DNA from: a virus
Virus record (IMG/VR): IMGVR_UViG_3300008448_000038
Coordinates: 17,199 to 81,198 of that record
DNA length: 64,000 nucleotides
Strand: one strand, 5' to 3'
A program made the translations under genes and the position numbers. Below are positions 18,901 to 26,889 of this stretch, piece by piece (position 1 is the stretch's first letter; the number at the start of each line of letters is the position of its first letter). Under the pieces are notes generated by a model. That model was not told where the DNA came from. It did no database searches and saw nothing but the letters and a program-made list of their open reading frames with translations.

Positions 18901-20309
18901 CAAATTATGCTGCTTATTATACAGCCACTCCAAGAGCCATAACTAGTATTTTTGTTGGTAGTGGATCGACATTAGGTGGAATAACAATAACACCCCCAAC
19001 AACTGGATGGCCTGCGTCCGCAACTCTTACTGTAAGAGTAAGCCCAATATTTAAATCATTCATTAATATAACAAGTGATTTAGATACATTGAGAACTAAT
19101 TCTTATGTTAGAGAGACATCTTTTACCACTGCCGCTCAAACAACAACAGGTGGCGGTGGTGGTGGATCATCTAGCGGTTCAGTAAGCGTATCCGAATCTG
19201 TGGTTACTGGAGTAGCATTTACCTCGACTGAAAATGATTTCTATGCTGGATTCCTATGCGGAACAACTGCATATAACATTATCACTAACAACAGCACTGC
19301 TTCATATTCAGTACTCACAAGCAGCAGCACAGCCTACGCGAATGCTAAAGCTGCGTTTGATGCTGGGACATTGACAGCAAATACTTCAACAGATGTCGAA
19401 ATTCATTCTCTTCTTAACTTCATGGATTACGGCGGAAACATCATTGTCTCCCCAACTATCGATGGACTGTTGGGAAGCAACTACGAATATGACATTGTAT
19501 TCACCGAAGATAACAAGAGATATGGCGAATTGATGCGTATCGGTTCCGAAAAGAACCACGCAATTGTTATTGTCGGTACATCTCTTGAGGAGGACGCAGC
19601 CTCGTTTGCAGCTCCAGCCTATACGAATCTAAATTCCGCAGGGCTTGTTGATGGATTGACCTATATGACAACTGCAAATAAGGGTGAATATGTGTTCTCA
19701 GTACTTGGCTACAAGAATAGAACTCGCTTCTATGGCTCTGGAACTGAGACTGTTCGCTTGTATCTCTCGTCAGATGTTGCAGGCGCATATGCTCGCTCAT
19801 ACGTCGAGAATAAGTACCATCTGTCAAGCTCTGGTTCGGCAAGAGGTGGAATTAGAACATATTCAAACATCACTCCAACTATAGTAGATCGTGATCTCTC
19901 TGGTTATTACACCAGAGGAATAAATCCAATCTACATCCCAAGCGGTACAAATAGAGCCGCAATTTGGGGAGATGCTACTGGTATAACTACAGGAAATGAA
20001 GTGTATAGAAAGTCAGCTTCTGTCTCTAAGAACACTAGCACAATCAAGAAAGAATTTAAGAAGATCTTTGAGGACTTCCAATTCGAACAAAATAATGCTG
20101 GTACAAGAGCACAGTTTGTTTCAAGAGCAACTACTGTTCTTGATAAGTTACAATCAATCGGAGGCCTTGCTTCTTATATCCTAATTTGTAACGAAACAAA
20201 CAATACTCCATCTGTAGTTGCTCAGAAGAGATTGGTTGTTGACTTGACAATAGTACCAAATAATTCGATTGAATCAATAGTGTTGAATTTCGTTCTTAAT
20301 CAAATCTAA
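15927..20309 (+). CDS. 18: tail sheath protein gp18 with a giant N-terminal extension
   Basis: 1460 residues (T4 gp18 has 659). Residues about 1085-1460 are the sheath core: F-Y-A-G-F-L-C-G, D-V-E-I-H-S-L-L-N-F-M-D-Y-G-G-N-I, Y-V-F-S-V-L-G-Y-K-N-R, A-I-W-G-D-A-T-G, and a C-terminal F-E-D-F-Q-F-E-x-N-x-x-G-T-R ... V-V-D-L-T-I-V-P strand pattern shared with the next two genes. Residues 1 to about 1075 are a Ser/Thr/Asn/Gly-rich beta-like region with many G-(L/V/I)-T triplets. It ends in a Gly6 linker (residues 1075-1080, nt 19149-19166) followed by S-S-S-G-S. Base composition shifts at the junction: the core uses more C/G-ending codons than the extension. The extension probably decorates the tail surface. 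A long insertion into one sheath protein is known in T4, but an N-terminal arm of this size is unusual. Confidence 0.8.
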   Translation: MAELTHSHNISGTLIGLTPGSAPLTVGLTFSVDGVSFSSVIFDILISNATFDFSIPYTSIDDLRADNVSSEFVVANNSNGLVVSNTGTTWNHFIGITLFSPQSNVFNGGLANQILNQDLHYRSRNTFTLKYGAFGQTGSGAIGEVASSTRGETLSFRPFNIVSATNGVAGSTLGLTLESANIQRYYVGIGTGATFYGIVSLLGCTNNISLNSSNLTSTQISEINADYLDPNISGSDAKFNTLRRIVDTSGATIFNTSFTEFVVPKHIPTGSYYLMPIPNSFFGLPVFSSDEPLTNVSANLITLPQTNINITNNISSGLTGVYSLSSGVTHFTNPFSSRVPILSKGFSNVDFADKTLSVFDPITFNLVATPYGITNNLTGNTFHKLDYGFNTRGTTLYGGGAVSNISFIPPLFGFIPLGLTVGNTLTVLLDGVTFYEKVYNPYNIIFNTDTVAHFYTTDSQIATNKRFFRLINESGDLSARRNLNHINRAFYRVDFNTHSNPWGFTGFTFGQGSTQSELKVFYGNPANGISFILPINTGSPADFYSLTGDDVFIPIQGTASGSTLVPGNSVEIHYQNRPLGYLEKLNLYDASGNFALGITIADNRTFIPRNTTEIGFIRKTFDQSNIETFVVPNLNSVGSTGTARISFTRGDGISFEFGSTPITTPFRTFSPIHTVGNISGLTLIATGVTQQQGNPVNFTRFIAPAVDLMRITVNHGLTNLESGIVGRNNIHSRYYMQSNVDNFLPDGTFYTGYLSFIIDSVGPENVVNNSINVTNRTLRSFRESALERANTLNTINGISLSIPLRNFEGVITEGWPFDTIEGNSSLTQLMNYFNGPPLTEAQLSAVFDDFNYPQYDTGFTLMFDQGDNPPETFNGGEWVLANPGSFLRYSGGSTFFPSTAFSFADTTISFPHYIFYDYRITGVTLSSTSSIQAQQSLTTTITVKDLPHSSIFDGLRLSVLNGASELFTKNLLYSTSSTNDYRIPGYSGLGITNYAAYYTATPRAITSIFVGSGSTLGGITITPPTTGWPASATLTVRVSPIFKSFINITSDLDTLRTNSYVRETSFTTAAQTTTGGGGGGSSSGSVSVSESVVTGVAFTSTENDFYAGFLCGTTAYNIITNNSTASYSVLTSSSTAYANAKAAFDAGTLTANTSTDVEIHSLLNFMDYGGNIIVSPTIDGLLGSNYEYDIVFTEDNKRYGELMRIGSEKNHAIVIVGTSLEEDAASFAAPAYTNLNSAGLVDGLTYMTTANKGEYVFSVLGYKNRTRFYGSGTETVRLYLSSDVAGAYARSYVENKYHLSSSGSARGGIRTYSNITPTIVDRDLSGYYTRGINPIYIPSGTNRAAIWGDATGITTGNEVYRKSASVSKNTSTIKKEFKKIFEDFQFEQNNAGTRAQFVSRATTVLDKLQSIGGLASYILICNETNNTPSVVAQKRLVVDLTIVPNNSIESIVLNFVLNQI

Positions 20310-20315
20310 TAAATA
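20308..20315 (+). promoter_or_regulatory. candidate late promoter box before sheath paralogue 2
   Basis: AATAAATA (7 of 8 to TATAAATA), overlapping the stop of sheath 1, ends 4 nt before the next ATG. No Shine-Dalgarno separates it from the start codon. Confidence 0.4.
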
Positions 20316-20319
20316 GTAT

Positions 20320-21453
20320 ATGCCGATTACCACAACCACACAATCAAACACATTTAACATAACCCCAGTGTCTGCCACAGATCACTACACTGGGTTTTTG
20401 TGCTCCGCATCGACATATAATTTATTAGGAACAACTACTGATTCATTTACAAATCTTGAAACCATTTCTGATTCAATTTCCACTTTGGCTGAAAGAACAA
20501 GCTACACCAGTATTGTAACAAACAGCCTCGTTGATAAAGAAATTCATTCAATTTTTAATTGCATGGAATATGGTGGTAAAATGGTTATTGCGGGAACCAC
20601 CGCAGGGCTTGCTTTATCATCAGCCAAGATTTCAGAAGTCATTACAGAAGATTCTTCTAGATATTCAGATGTTATAAGTGTTGCAAAGGCACGACTTAAC
20701 TGCAATGCTATTATTGGATCTGATAGAGATCAATCTGGAGATTATACGAATCCAGATCAAGCCGCAATCATATCATCAGTTACAACTCAATTAGGAGCTA
20801 CTGGTACAACTGCAATTTCTTATCTTGCAGCCACAATAATTGGCTATAAGGAAAGACCAAGATTCTATACAGGCAGTTCATCATCTACAAGTGCCATTAC
20901 AATCTTCCTTGTATCTGATGCTGCCGGAGCGAACGCAAGAGCTTCTGCTCAATCAAAACCTTATCTCACTTCTGCTGGTGTTTATAGAGGCGAGCTTTTA
21001 AATTATACAAACGTAACTCCTAAGCTGTCATTTACATCATCGACTACACTGGCTTCAAGAGGAATAAATTATTTTAATTATCTTCAATCAAAGGGTAAAT
21101 ATTACCTTTGGGGAGATGAAACTGGATTCCGAGATAGCACAAGCGCAAAGAGTTCCTACGGATTCTCAAGGGCATTCCTTTATATTAATCGTGAAGTTAC
21201 ATCTATCTTGGATGATTATGTCTTTGAATTCAATGATGCTACCACTAGATCCGCCATCAAATCAAAAATGCAAAATATTCTTGATCCTATGGTTTCTAAC
21301 GGATCCTTGGTTAGCTACACTTTAATTTGCGACGAGACTAATAATCCTCAAACAGTGATCAATCAGAGACAGCTAAAGGTAGATCTAACAATAGTACCAA
21401 ATCTACCAGTTAAGAGTATTACTCTAAGCTTCAGCATATCTCTGTTGTCATGA
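20320..21453 (+). CDS. tail sheath paralogue 2
   Basis: 377 residues, about the size of the core of sheath 1. It shares with that protein H/F-Y-T-G-F-L-C near residue 23, K-E-I-H-S-I-F-N-C-M-E-Y-G-G-K, A-T-I-I-G-Y-K-E-R-P-R-F-Y, S-D-A-A-G-A-N-A-R, Y-L-W-G-D-E-T-G and a C-terminal I-L-D-D-Y-V-F-E-F-N-D-A-T-T-R ... L-K-V-D-L-T-I-V-P. It lacks the long N-terminal arm. It is probably a sheath subunit incorporated together with, or at a different level from, sheath 1; minor sheath-like proteins at the baseplate end are another possibility. Its stop overlaps the next gene's start. Confidence 0.75.
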   Translation: MPITTTTQSNTFNITPVSATDHYTGFLCSASTYNLLGTTTDSFTNLETISDSISTLAERTSYTSIVTNSLVDKEIHSIFNCMEYGGKMVIAGTTAGLALSSAKISEVITEDSSRYSDVISVAKARLNCNAIIGSDRDQSGDYTNPDQAAIISSVTTQLGATGTTAISYLAATIIGYKERPRFYTGSSSSTSAITIFLVSDAAGANARASAQSKPYLTSAGVYRGELLNYTNVTPKLSFTSSTTLASRGINYFNYLQSKGKYYLWGDETGFRDSTSAKSSYGFSRAFLYINREVTSILDDYVFEFNDATTRSAIKSKMQNILDPMVSNGSLVSYTLICDETNNPQTVINQRQLKVDLTIVPNLPVKSITLSFSISLLS

Positions 21454-22862
21454 ACATAGTTAACTACGGACAAACTTCTACACCAAGCGATTTTAAAGTT
21501 CTCGCTTTTGTTACTCCATTAACGCAGAGTGTTTTGTCTGGTATTACCACTTCCAGCCTTGGATCTGATCAGTTAACTTATGTAGAATCTTTAGATGATT
21601 TTGTCAATACGCTATTTGGTTATACTGCCATAACATTTCGATCTGGTCCCGATTCTGATGACATTAAAAGAGCAGATGTAGAATTACACGGAATCATGAC
21701 GATGTTGGAATATGGGGCATCAGTATATGTCATGAATACTACTGGTCTGACGGTATCGGGTGCATATACATCAAAAAATATTCAAAGTGTTGTTAATTCT
21801 ACGGGTGCTGGGTGCATTGTTAATAATATTTTTAACGGACTTACTGGTTCTGGGTTTACTGGAATTCAAGATACTCCAATAATCATTCAAAACACAGAAT
21901 TTGAAAAAAACTTATTAAATTATTTTATTCTTGAAGTAAAAGAAGAAGGAAATACAGCAGGAACGCCTTTTACATTTAATGGTCAACTTGGTGAAATCTA
22001 TTCAAATTTTGAAGATGATATTGCTCCCGCTGATGTATTTACTGAGGAATTCCCAACATTAGGAATTTTTGCATATGACAATTTCTCATCAAGTGTTTAT
22101 GGTACTTCAGAATATAATAATTTTATTGTTTCAAATGGAAAACTAATCGATCAAAATATTATAGAGCTTTTGGGTGTAAAGATAAGAAATCGATGCATCA
22201 ATCCAGAATCAGATCCAGAAGCTACAAGTGAACTTTGGACTAAAATTCCAGTTCCTATGATTTATGATCTAGCAGGGCAATTTGCTAGATTGAAATTGGC
22301 TGGCACTCCGTGGGGAAGCACATCAAACTTTTTAATCGGTCCATTGCTTAATATTGTACAAGAGGATACTGAATATGTCTTGCCATTTTCTGAAAGTAAT
22401 TCGGTAGCTGAATTTAAAAATACTATAACAGGACTTATCAATAATAGAATAAATTATGCAACATTCTATAGTTTTGATGGCATTTATGGTTGCTATTTCT
22501 TAAGCGATCTAACTTGTGAATCTCAAACCGATAATTCAGCACCATTTACTTTAGCTCTCAGCGAAAAGAGTGTTTATTTTGTTAATATAACTAAATTTAT
22601 TAAGACTCAAATAACTTCAATTTGTGAAAATTATGTGTTTGAGCTTAACAATGAAGTTACTCGGTTACAGCTAACCTCCGAAATACTTACATTTATGAAT
22701 GGTCTGTTGTCTAATGGGGCTATTAATTCATTCAATGTAGTGGCTGATGATACCAATAACACTCCGGTAGATCGCATAAATAGAAGGTTGAAGGTAGATG
22801 TAGCCTATACAACCAATCCAACTAATGATTTTGTGGAGCAATCAATAATTATCATACCTTAA
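21450..22862 (+). CDS. tail sheath paralogue 3 (divergent)
   Basis: 470 residues. The conserved hallmarks are V-E-L-H-G-I-M-T-M-L-E-Y-G-A-S near residue 75 and the C-terminal block I-C-E-N-Y-V-F-E-L-N-N-E-V-T-R ... D-D-T-N-N-T-P ... R-R-L-K-V-D-V. The middle (residues about 110-330) diverges from the other two and lacks the G-Y-K-x-R and W-G-D-x-T-G runs. The most divergent of the three, it may occupy a special position such as the first or last sheath ring. The ATG lies in TCATGA, overlapping the stop of paralogue 2 by 4 nt. Confidence 0.65.
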   Translation: MNIVNYGQTSTPSDFKVLAFVTPLTQSVLSGITTSSLGSDQLTYVESLDDFVNTLFGYTAITFRSGPDSDDIKRADVELHGIMTMLEYGASVYVMNTTGLTVSGAYTSKNIQSVVNSTGAGCIVNNIFNGLTGSGFTGIQDTPIIIQNTEFEKNLLNYFILEVKEEGNTAGTPFTFNGQLGEIYSNFEDDIAPADVFTEEFPTLGIFAYDNFSSSVYGTSEYNNFIVSNGKLIDQNIIELLGVKIRNRCINPESDPEATSELWTKIPVPMIYDLAGQFARLKLAGTPWGSTSNFLIGPLLNIVQEDTEYVLPFSESNSVAEFKNTITGLINNRINYATFYSFDGIYGCYFLSDLTCESQTDNSAPFTLALSEKSVYFVNITKFIKTQITSICENYVFELNNEVTRLQLTSEILTFMNGLLSNGAINSFNVVADDTNNTPVDRINRRLKVDVAYTTNPTNDFVEQSIIIIP

Positions 22863-22889
22863 AATACATAGATAATAGGGTAGAAAACG

Positions 22890-23426
22890 ATGAGCAACGC
22901 AAATTCACTAAGTTATTTCAAACAAAAATTCAACGGTGGCACTCGCCAAAACCGATTTGAGGTTGAAGGTAATTGGCCTAGCATCATTACCGAGAATCCT
23001 CAAACTTGCTTTCATGTAGTATCTGCCAGTATGCCTCAATCAGATGTTGGCATCATTCAAATTCCTTATAGAGGAAGAGTTTTAAATCTTGCTGGGGATA
23101 GAGAATATGAAGCATGGAATTTGGTCGTTTATGACGATACCGGAACAAATTCTTTGTGGAAAGCATTTACAAGTTGGTCAAATAGAATTAATAAAATTTT
23201 AGGAAATGTTACGGATAGTAACAATCTTAACTTTGTAAAAACAAAAACTAACTGGAAGGTTAGACAATTAAATACAACCAATAATGGCACTCTTCGTGAA
23301 TTGGAGCTACTTGGTTGTTGGCCAGCATCTGTAGGTGCTTTGAATTTTAATGCTTCAAATGTTAATCCTGTTGTTTTTAATGTAACAATGAATTACGATC
23401 AATTTAGGATAACAAAATACTCATGA
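22890..23426 (+). CDS. 19: tail tube protein gp19, copy 1
   Basis: 178 residues (T4 gp19 has 163). Tube-family hallmarks are R-Q-N-R-F-E-V-E-G near residue 20, I-Q-I-P-Y-R-G-R-V-L-N-L-A-G-D-R near 58, W-N-L-V-V-Y-D-D-T-G-T and W-K-A-F-T-S-W-S-N-R-I-N, then L-E-L-L-G-C-W-P near residue 142. It forms the hexameric rings of the inner tube through which DNA passes. It lies after the sheath genes, as in T4. The second copy follows with a 4-nt overlap. Confidence 0.8.
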   Translation: MSNANSLSYFKQKFNGGTRQNRFEVEGNWPSIITENPQTCFHVVSASMPQSDVGIIQIPYRGRVLNLAGDREYEAWNLVVYDDTGTNSLWKAFTSWSNRINKILGNVTDSNNLNFVKTKTNWKVRQLNTTNNGTLRELELLGCWPASVGALNFNASNVNPVVFNVTMNYDQFRITKYS

Positions 23427-23998
23427 GCTGCGATAGCAAAATTTCAACCTTCAGAGATGCTTTTACCTCATTCCCAAGAGGAAACAGATATTCTATTTCC
23501 GGGCAAATTCCCAATTCAAATAATGGGTGGGGAAATGATAATACTGGTGGATTCCATATTCATGCTCTAGCATTAAATGTTCCTCCAGCAAATCTTACAA
23601 CTCTTCGGTATAACTATAGAGGTAGAACTCTAAAGAATCCCGGAGATAGACTATTTCCATTCTGGAATGTCACAATTCTAGATGACACGGGGACTGATAC
23701 TGTTTGGGAAGCATTCCACAAATGGAGTAACAGTATAAACGACCATGATTCAAATCTTAGAACTACCTCTGCTTCTAGCTACGATTCTTACAAGCAGAAT
23801 GGTTGGATTGTTAAACAACTTGGGTTAAACGGCGACACAATTAAAAGCGTTACGCTTGAAGGATGTTTTCCTTACATTGTAGGCCCAATAGAACTTGATA
23901 TGAATCAAAAAAATACCGTGTGTCAATTTAGCATGGTTATAGCATACGATAGCGTGGTTGATGTGTTTACAAAAGACGGAACAATTAATATTAATTAA
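23423..23998 (+). CDS. tail tube protein gp19, copy 2
   Basis: 191 residues. It shares with copy 1 the runs N-Y-R-G-R-T-L-K-N-P-G-D-R, W-N-V-T-I-L-D-D-T-G-T-D-T-V-W-E-A-F and W-S-N-S-I-N, and a late L-E-G-C-F-P. It diverges at both ends, with N/G-rich segments around residue 35 and between residues 110 and 125. T4 has one tube gene, plus tube-like gp54 and gp48 at the baseplate. This copy could be a second tube subunit or such an initiator or terminator. The overlap TCATGAG with copy 1 suggests coupled expression. Confidence 0.7.
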   Translation: MSCDSKISTFRDAFTSFPRGNRYSISGQIPNSNNGWGNDNTGGFHIHALALNVPPANLTTLRYNYRGRTLKNPGDRLFPFWNVTILDDTGTDTVWEAFHKWSNSINDHDSNLRTTSASSYDSYKQNGWIVKQLGLNGDTIKSVTLEGCFPYIVGPIELDMNQKNTVCQFSMVIAYDSVVDVFTKDGTININ

Positions 23999-24009
23999 TA
24001 GGATTTATT

Positions 24010-25551
24010 ATGGCACTATCTGATATTTTAGGTTTTAGTTTTGGTAAGAAGAAAGGCAAAGAGGTTGAAGGTGATCAGTCGATTGCTTCCCCGATGCCAC
24101 CAGAAGACTATGATGGCAGTTACCTAGTAGAGACTGGGGGTGTTTATGGCACCTACATCGACTTTACGGGCAACGCTAGAGATGATGGTGCATTCATTGC
24201 TCAGTATCGAAACATGTCTCTCTACCCTGAAGTAGATACAGCAATTGATGAAATTGTAAACGAAACAATTGTTCTTGGTACAGATCGTAAGCCAATTAAA
24301 TTACAATTAGATAAACTTAATCTTTCGGATAGCATCAAATCAAAGATGCATAAAGAGTTTGATAACTTACTGAAGATTATGGATTTCAAAGGAAAATGTT
24401 ATGAAATTTTCCGTAGATGGTATATTGATGGAAAAATTTATTATTTCCTAGAAATTGATAATGACAATCCTCAGCTAGGAATAAGAAAACTTATACCACT
24501 TGATCCAATCAAAATCAAGAAAATCAAAAATCTTAAAAAGAATCAGAAGAGAGTTGGCTCGGCCATCGTACCAATGATTCAAGAAGTTGAAGAATATTAT
24601 CTTTATACGGATACTAACAAAGATTCTTTAATATCAACTGGACCAACTGGTCTTAGATTATCAACCGATTCAATCTGCTATGCTCACTCTGGGTTAGTAG
24701 ATATGAATACAAAGAGAGTCGTTGGATACCTCCAAAAGGCTATTAGAACTATGAACATGTTGCGTCAATTAGAAGACGCAATTGTAGTGTATAGAATTTC
24801 ACGCGCACCAGAACGTCGCATTTTCTATGTTGACGTTGGGAATTTGCCAAAGCAAAAGGCAGAACAATATGTGCGTGAATTGATGAACAGATATCGCAAC
24901 AGAATGATTTACAACCAGACAACTGGTGAAATCAAAGATGATCGCAATCACATGGCCATGCTTGAAGATTACTGGATGCCAAGAAGAGAAGGGGGTAGAG
25001 GTACAGAAATCTCTACTCTTGATGGTGGCCAGAATCTAGGAGAAATGACTGATGTTGAATATTTCAAGCGCAAGCTTTATCAGTCTCTTAATATTCCAGC
25101 ATCAAGATTAGCGGGTGACAATACGTTTAACATGGGCAGATCTGCTGAGATCACCAGAGATGAAGTTAAATTCTTCAAGTTTATTGAAAGAATTCGTTTA
25201 CGCTTCTCAGTATTGTTCTTGAATCTTCTCAAAGTTCAGTTAATTCTCAAGGGAATCATTACTGTAGAAGATTGGGATGACATGTATTCCGACATTGAAT
25301 TTGAATTCAATACAGATTCATATTTCAATGATCTTAAAGATGCAGAAGTACTTGCTAGTAGACTAGACCTTGTTGCCGCTGCTGAACAATACATTGGTAA
25401 GTATTTTTCTTCAGATTATATTCGTAAGAATATTCTTAAGCAATCTGATGAAGATATTGAAGTAATAAATACTCAGATGCAGTTTGATATCTTGAAGATG
25501 CAACAAGCTGCGGCAGCTCAACAACAGCAAATGCAACAGGAGCAACAATGA
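24010..25551 (+). CDS. 20: portal protein gp20
   Basis: 513 residues (T4 gp20 has 524). Conserved portal runs include Y-R-N-M-S-L-Y-P-E-V-D-T-A-I-D-E-I-V-N-E near residue 67, F-R-R-W-Y-I-D-G-K-I-Y-Y, L-R-Q-L-E-D-A-I-V-V-Y-R-I-S-R-A-P-E-R-R-I-F-Y-V-D-V-G near 250, then L-N-I-P-A-S-R-L near 360, all typical of gp20. The C-terminus is Gln/Ala-rich. It forms the dodecameric portal vertex at which the prohead initiates and gp17 docks. It has a weak AGGA sequence 6 nt before the ATG. Confidence 0.95.
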   Translation: MALSDILGFSFGKKKGKEVEGDQSIASPMPPEDYDGSYLVETGGVYGTYIDFTGNARDDGAFIAQYRNMSLYPEVDTAIDEIVNETIVLGTDRKPIKLQLDKLNLSDSIKSKMHKEFDNLLKIMDFKGKCYEIFRRWYIDGKIYYFLEIDNDNPQLGIRKLIPLDPIKIKKIKNLKKNQKRVGSAIVPMIQEVEEYYLYTDTNKDSLISTGPTGLRLSTDSICYAHSGLVDMNTKRVVGYLQKAIRTMNMLRQLEDAIVVYRISRAPERRIFYVDVGNLPKQKAEQYVRELMNRYRNRMIYNQTTGEIKDDRNHMAMLEDYWMPRREGGRGTEISTLDGGQNLGEMTDVEYFKRKLYQSLNIPASRLAGDNTFNMGRSAEITRDEVKFFKFIERIRLRFSVLFLNLLKVQLILKGIITVEDWDDMYSDIEFEFNTDSYFNDLKDAEVLASRLDLVAAAEQYIGKYFSSDYIRKNILKQSDEDIEVINTQMQFDILKMQQAAAAQQQQMQQEQQ

Positions 25552-25949
25552 AACATAGACTGAAAAAGATTGTTTTTGAGTCATTAGACAAAAACAAACT
25601 TAATTTTAACATCAAAAATGAGCTTTCTTTCAGAGTTAGCCAGTTGATTAATGAAAAAATGCTTTTTGAACAAAATAAAATGCTTCAAAAATGCACTCCA
25701 AAGACCTCCACTGATTCTATGGGTAGATTCGTTTCAGTCATAAAGGAATCTTTACAGGCAAAATACCCTATAGACATTAAATTAAACAGTGGCGAAAATA
25801 TAAGTATTAGTAGCAAAGAAGGGCAAAAGTTGGCTATTTTGTTTGATAATCTAAATGAAAATAACCGTGTTAAAATGACTTCTTCGCTATTTGAAAATAG
25901 CAAAAACTACAGAAATATTTTAGATTTCAGCAAAAACATAAGGAAATAA
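25548..25949 (+). CDS. hypothetical prohead-core-region protein
   Basis: 133 residues, Lys/Asn/Glu-rich and largely helical, with no motif I recognise. It starts in the gp20 stop (4-nt overlap), where T4 has the small prohead core genes 67 and 68. That position suggests a minor core or assembly protein. It is basic and lacks the acidic C-terminus of T4 gp67, so I do not name it. Confidence 0.55.
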   Translation: MKHRLKKIVFESLDKNKLNFNIKNELSFRVSQLINEKMLFEQNKMLQKCTPKTSTDSMGRFVSVIKESLQAKYPIDIKLNSGENISISSKEGQKLAILFDNLNENNRVKMTSSLFENSKNYRNILDFSKNIRK

Positions 25950-25951
25950 AA

Positions 25952-26245
25952 ATGTCATCAAAGAAAGTTTTCAAACAAATCCTTGAAGAGAATGCGGTCG
26001 GTGCTAGAAACACTGTCCGCGAAATGCTTTATTCTAAGCTAAAACACAAACTAAACGAAAAGTACATCGAAGTCTCAAGAACCTATTTCAATGAAGGTAA
26101 GATGCAAGATGTCGATGGAGATGGTCAGGTCGGAAACGATACTGAAGATGCCATTGCTACCAAGTTCATGAAGATGGGAATGCCACAGGACAAAGCAGTT
26201 GCAAAGGCAAAGAGCATTACTGCTAAGAAGAAGAACAAGAAATGA
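25952..26245 (+). CDS. small prohead-core-region protein (gp68-like)
   Basis: 97 residues with an N-terminal helix (F-K-Q-I-L-E-E-N-A-V-G-A-R-N-T-V-R-E-M-L-Y-S-K-L) resembling the small head core proteins between portal and protease in marine T4-like phages. A D-V-D-G-D-G-Q-V-G-N-D-T segment at residues about 54-65 fits a dockerin/EF-hand-like calcium-binding loop, followed by a Lys-rich tail. It overlaps the protease gene by 4 nt. Function inferred from position; the loop is only a sequence match. Confidence 0.5.
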   Translation: MSSKKVFKQILEENAVGARNTVREMLYSKLKHKLNEKYIEVSRTYFNEGKMQDVDGDGQVGNDTEDAIATKFMKMGMPQDKAVAKAKSITAKKKNKK

Positions 26246-26889
26246 AGTTAATCACCGAAACAGTTGAAAATGTTCGTGTAATTACCGAAAGTATCGATGG
26301 TAATAGTAAAAACTATTTCATCGAAGGCATTTTCATGCAAGCTGATACCAAGAATAGAAATGGTAGAACTTATCCCAAGCCTATTCTTATGAATGAGGTA
26401 AGACGTTACATCAACGAACATGTCAATAACAAGAGAGCCTTCGGTGAATTAAACCACCCAACTGGTCCTTCTGTCAATCTAGACAGAGTCTCACATCTTA
26501 TCACAGAACTCCATGAACGCGGTAATGATGTTTATGGTAAGGCTAAGATTCTTGATACTCCAACTGGAAAGATCGTAAAGAGTCTTCTAGGTGAAGGAGT
26601 TCAACTCGGGGTTTCTTCTAGAGGCATGGGTTCTCTCAAGAAGACTAAAGAAGGCGTAAATCAAGTACAAGAAGACTTCATGCTTGCCGCAGTTGACATA
26701 GTGGCAGATCCTTCTGCTCCACATGCCTTTGTCAATGGCATCATGGAAGGTAAGGAATGGGTTTGGAGCAATGGCGTTCTTAAAGAACAAACCATCTCAA
26801 ACTATAAGAAAGAAATTCTTAAGACTCCAAGTAAACAACTTCAAGAAAAGGTTCTTAAGACATTCGAACACTTTTTAAGAAATCTATGA
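26242..26889 (+). CDS. 21: prohead core protease gp21
   Basis: 215 residues (T4 gp21 has 212). It contains the protease signature: N-R-N-G-R-T-Y-P near residue 39, R-A-F-G-E-L-N-H-P near 66 with the likely catalytic His72, and G-V-S-S-R-G-M-G with the likely nucleophile Ser125/126. It cleaves the scaffold (gp22) and trims the capsid protein after prohead assembly. ATGA overlaps on both sides couple it to its neighbours. Confidence 0.9.
   Translation: MKLITETVENVRVITESIDGNSKNYFIEGIFMQADTKNRNGRTYPKPILMNEVRRYINEHVNNKRAFGELNHPTGPSVNLDRVSHLITELHERGNDVYGKAKILDTPTGKIVKSLLGEGVQLGVSSRGMGSLKKTKEGVNQVQEDFMLAAVDIVADPSAPHAFVNGIMEGKEWVWSNGVLKEQTISNYKKEILKTPSKQLQEKVLKTFEHFLRNL

Noticed and set aside
19567-19884. 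Overlapping frames on both strands in the sheath core
   Set aside because: They arise from the C/G-rich codons of the real sheath gene and have no start signals.
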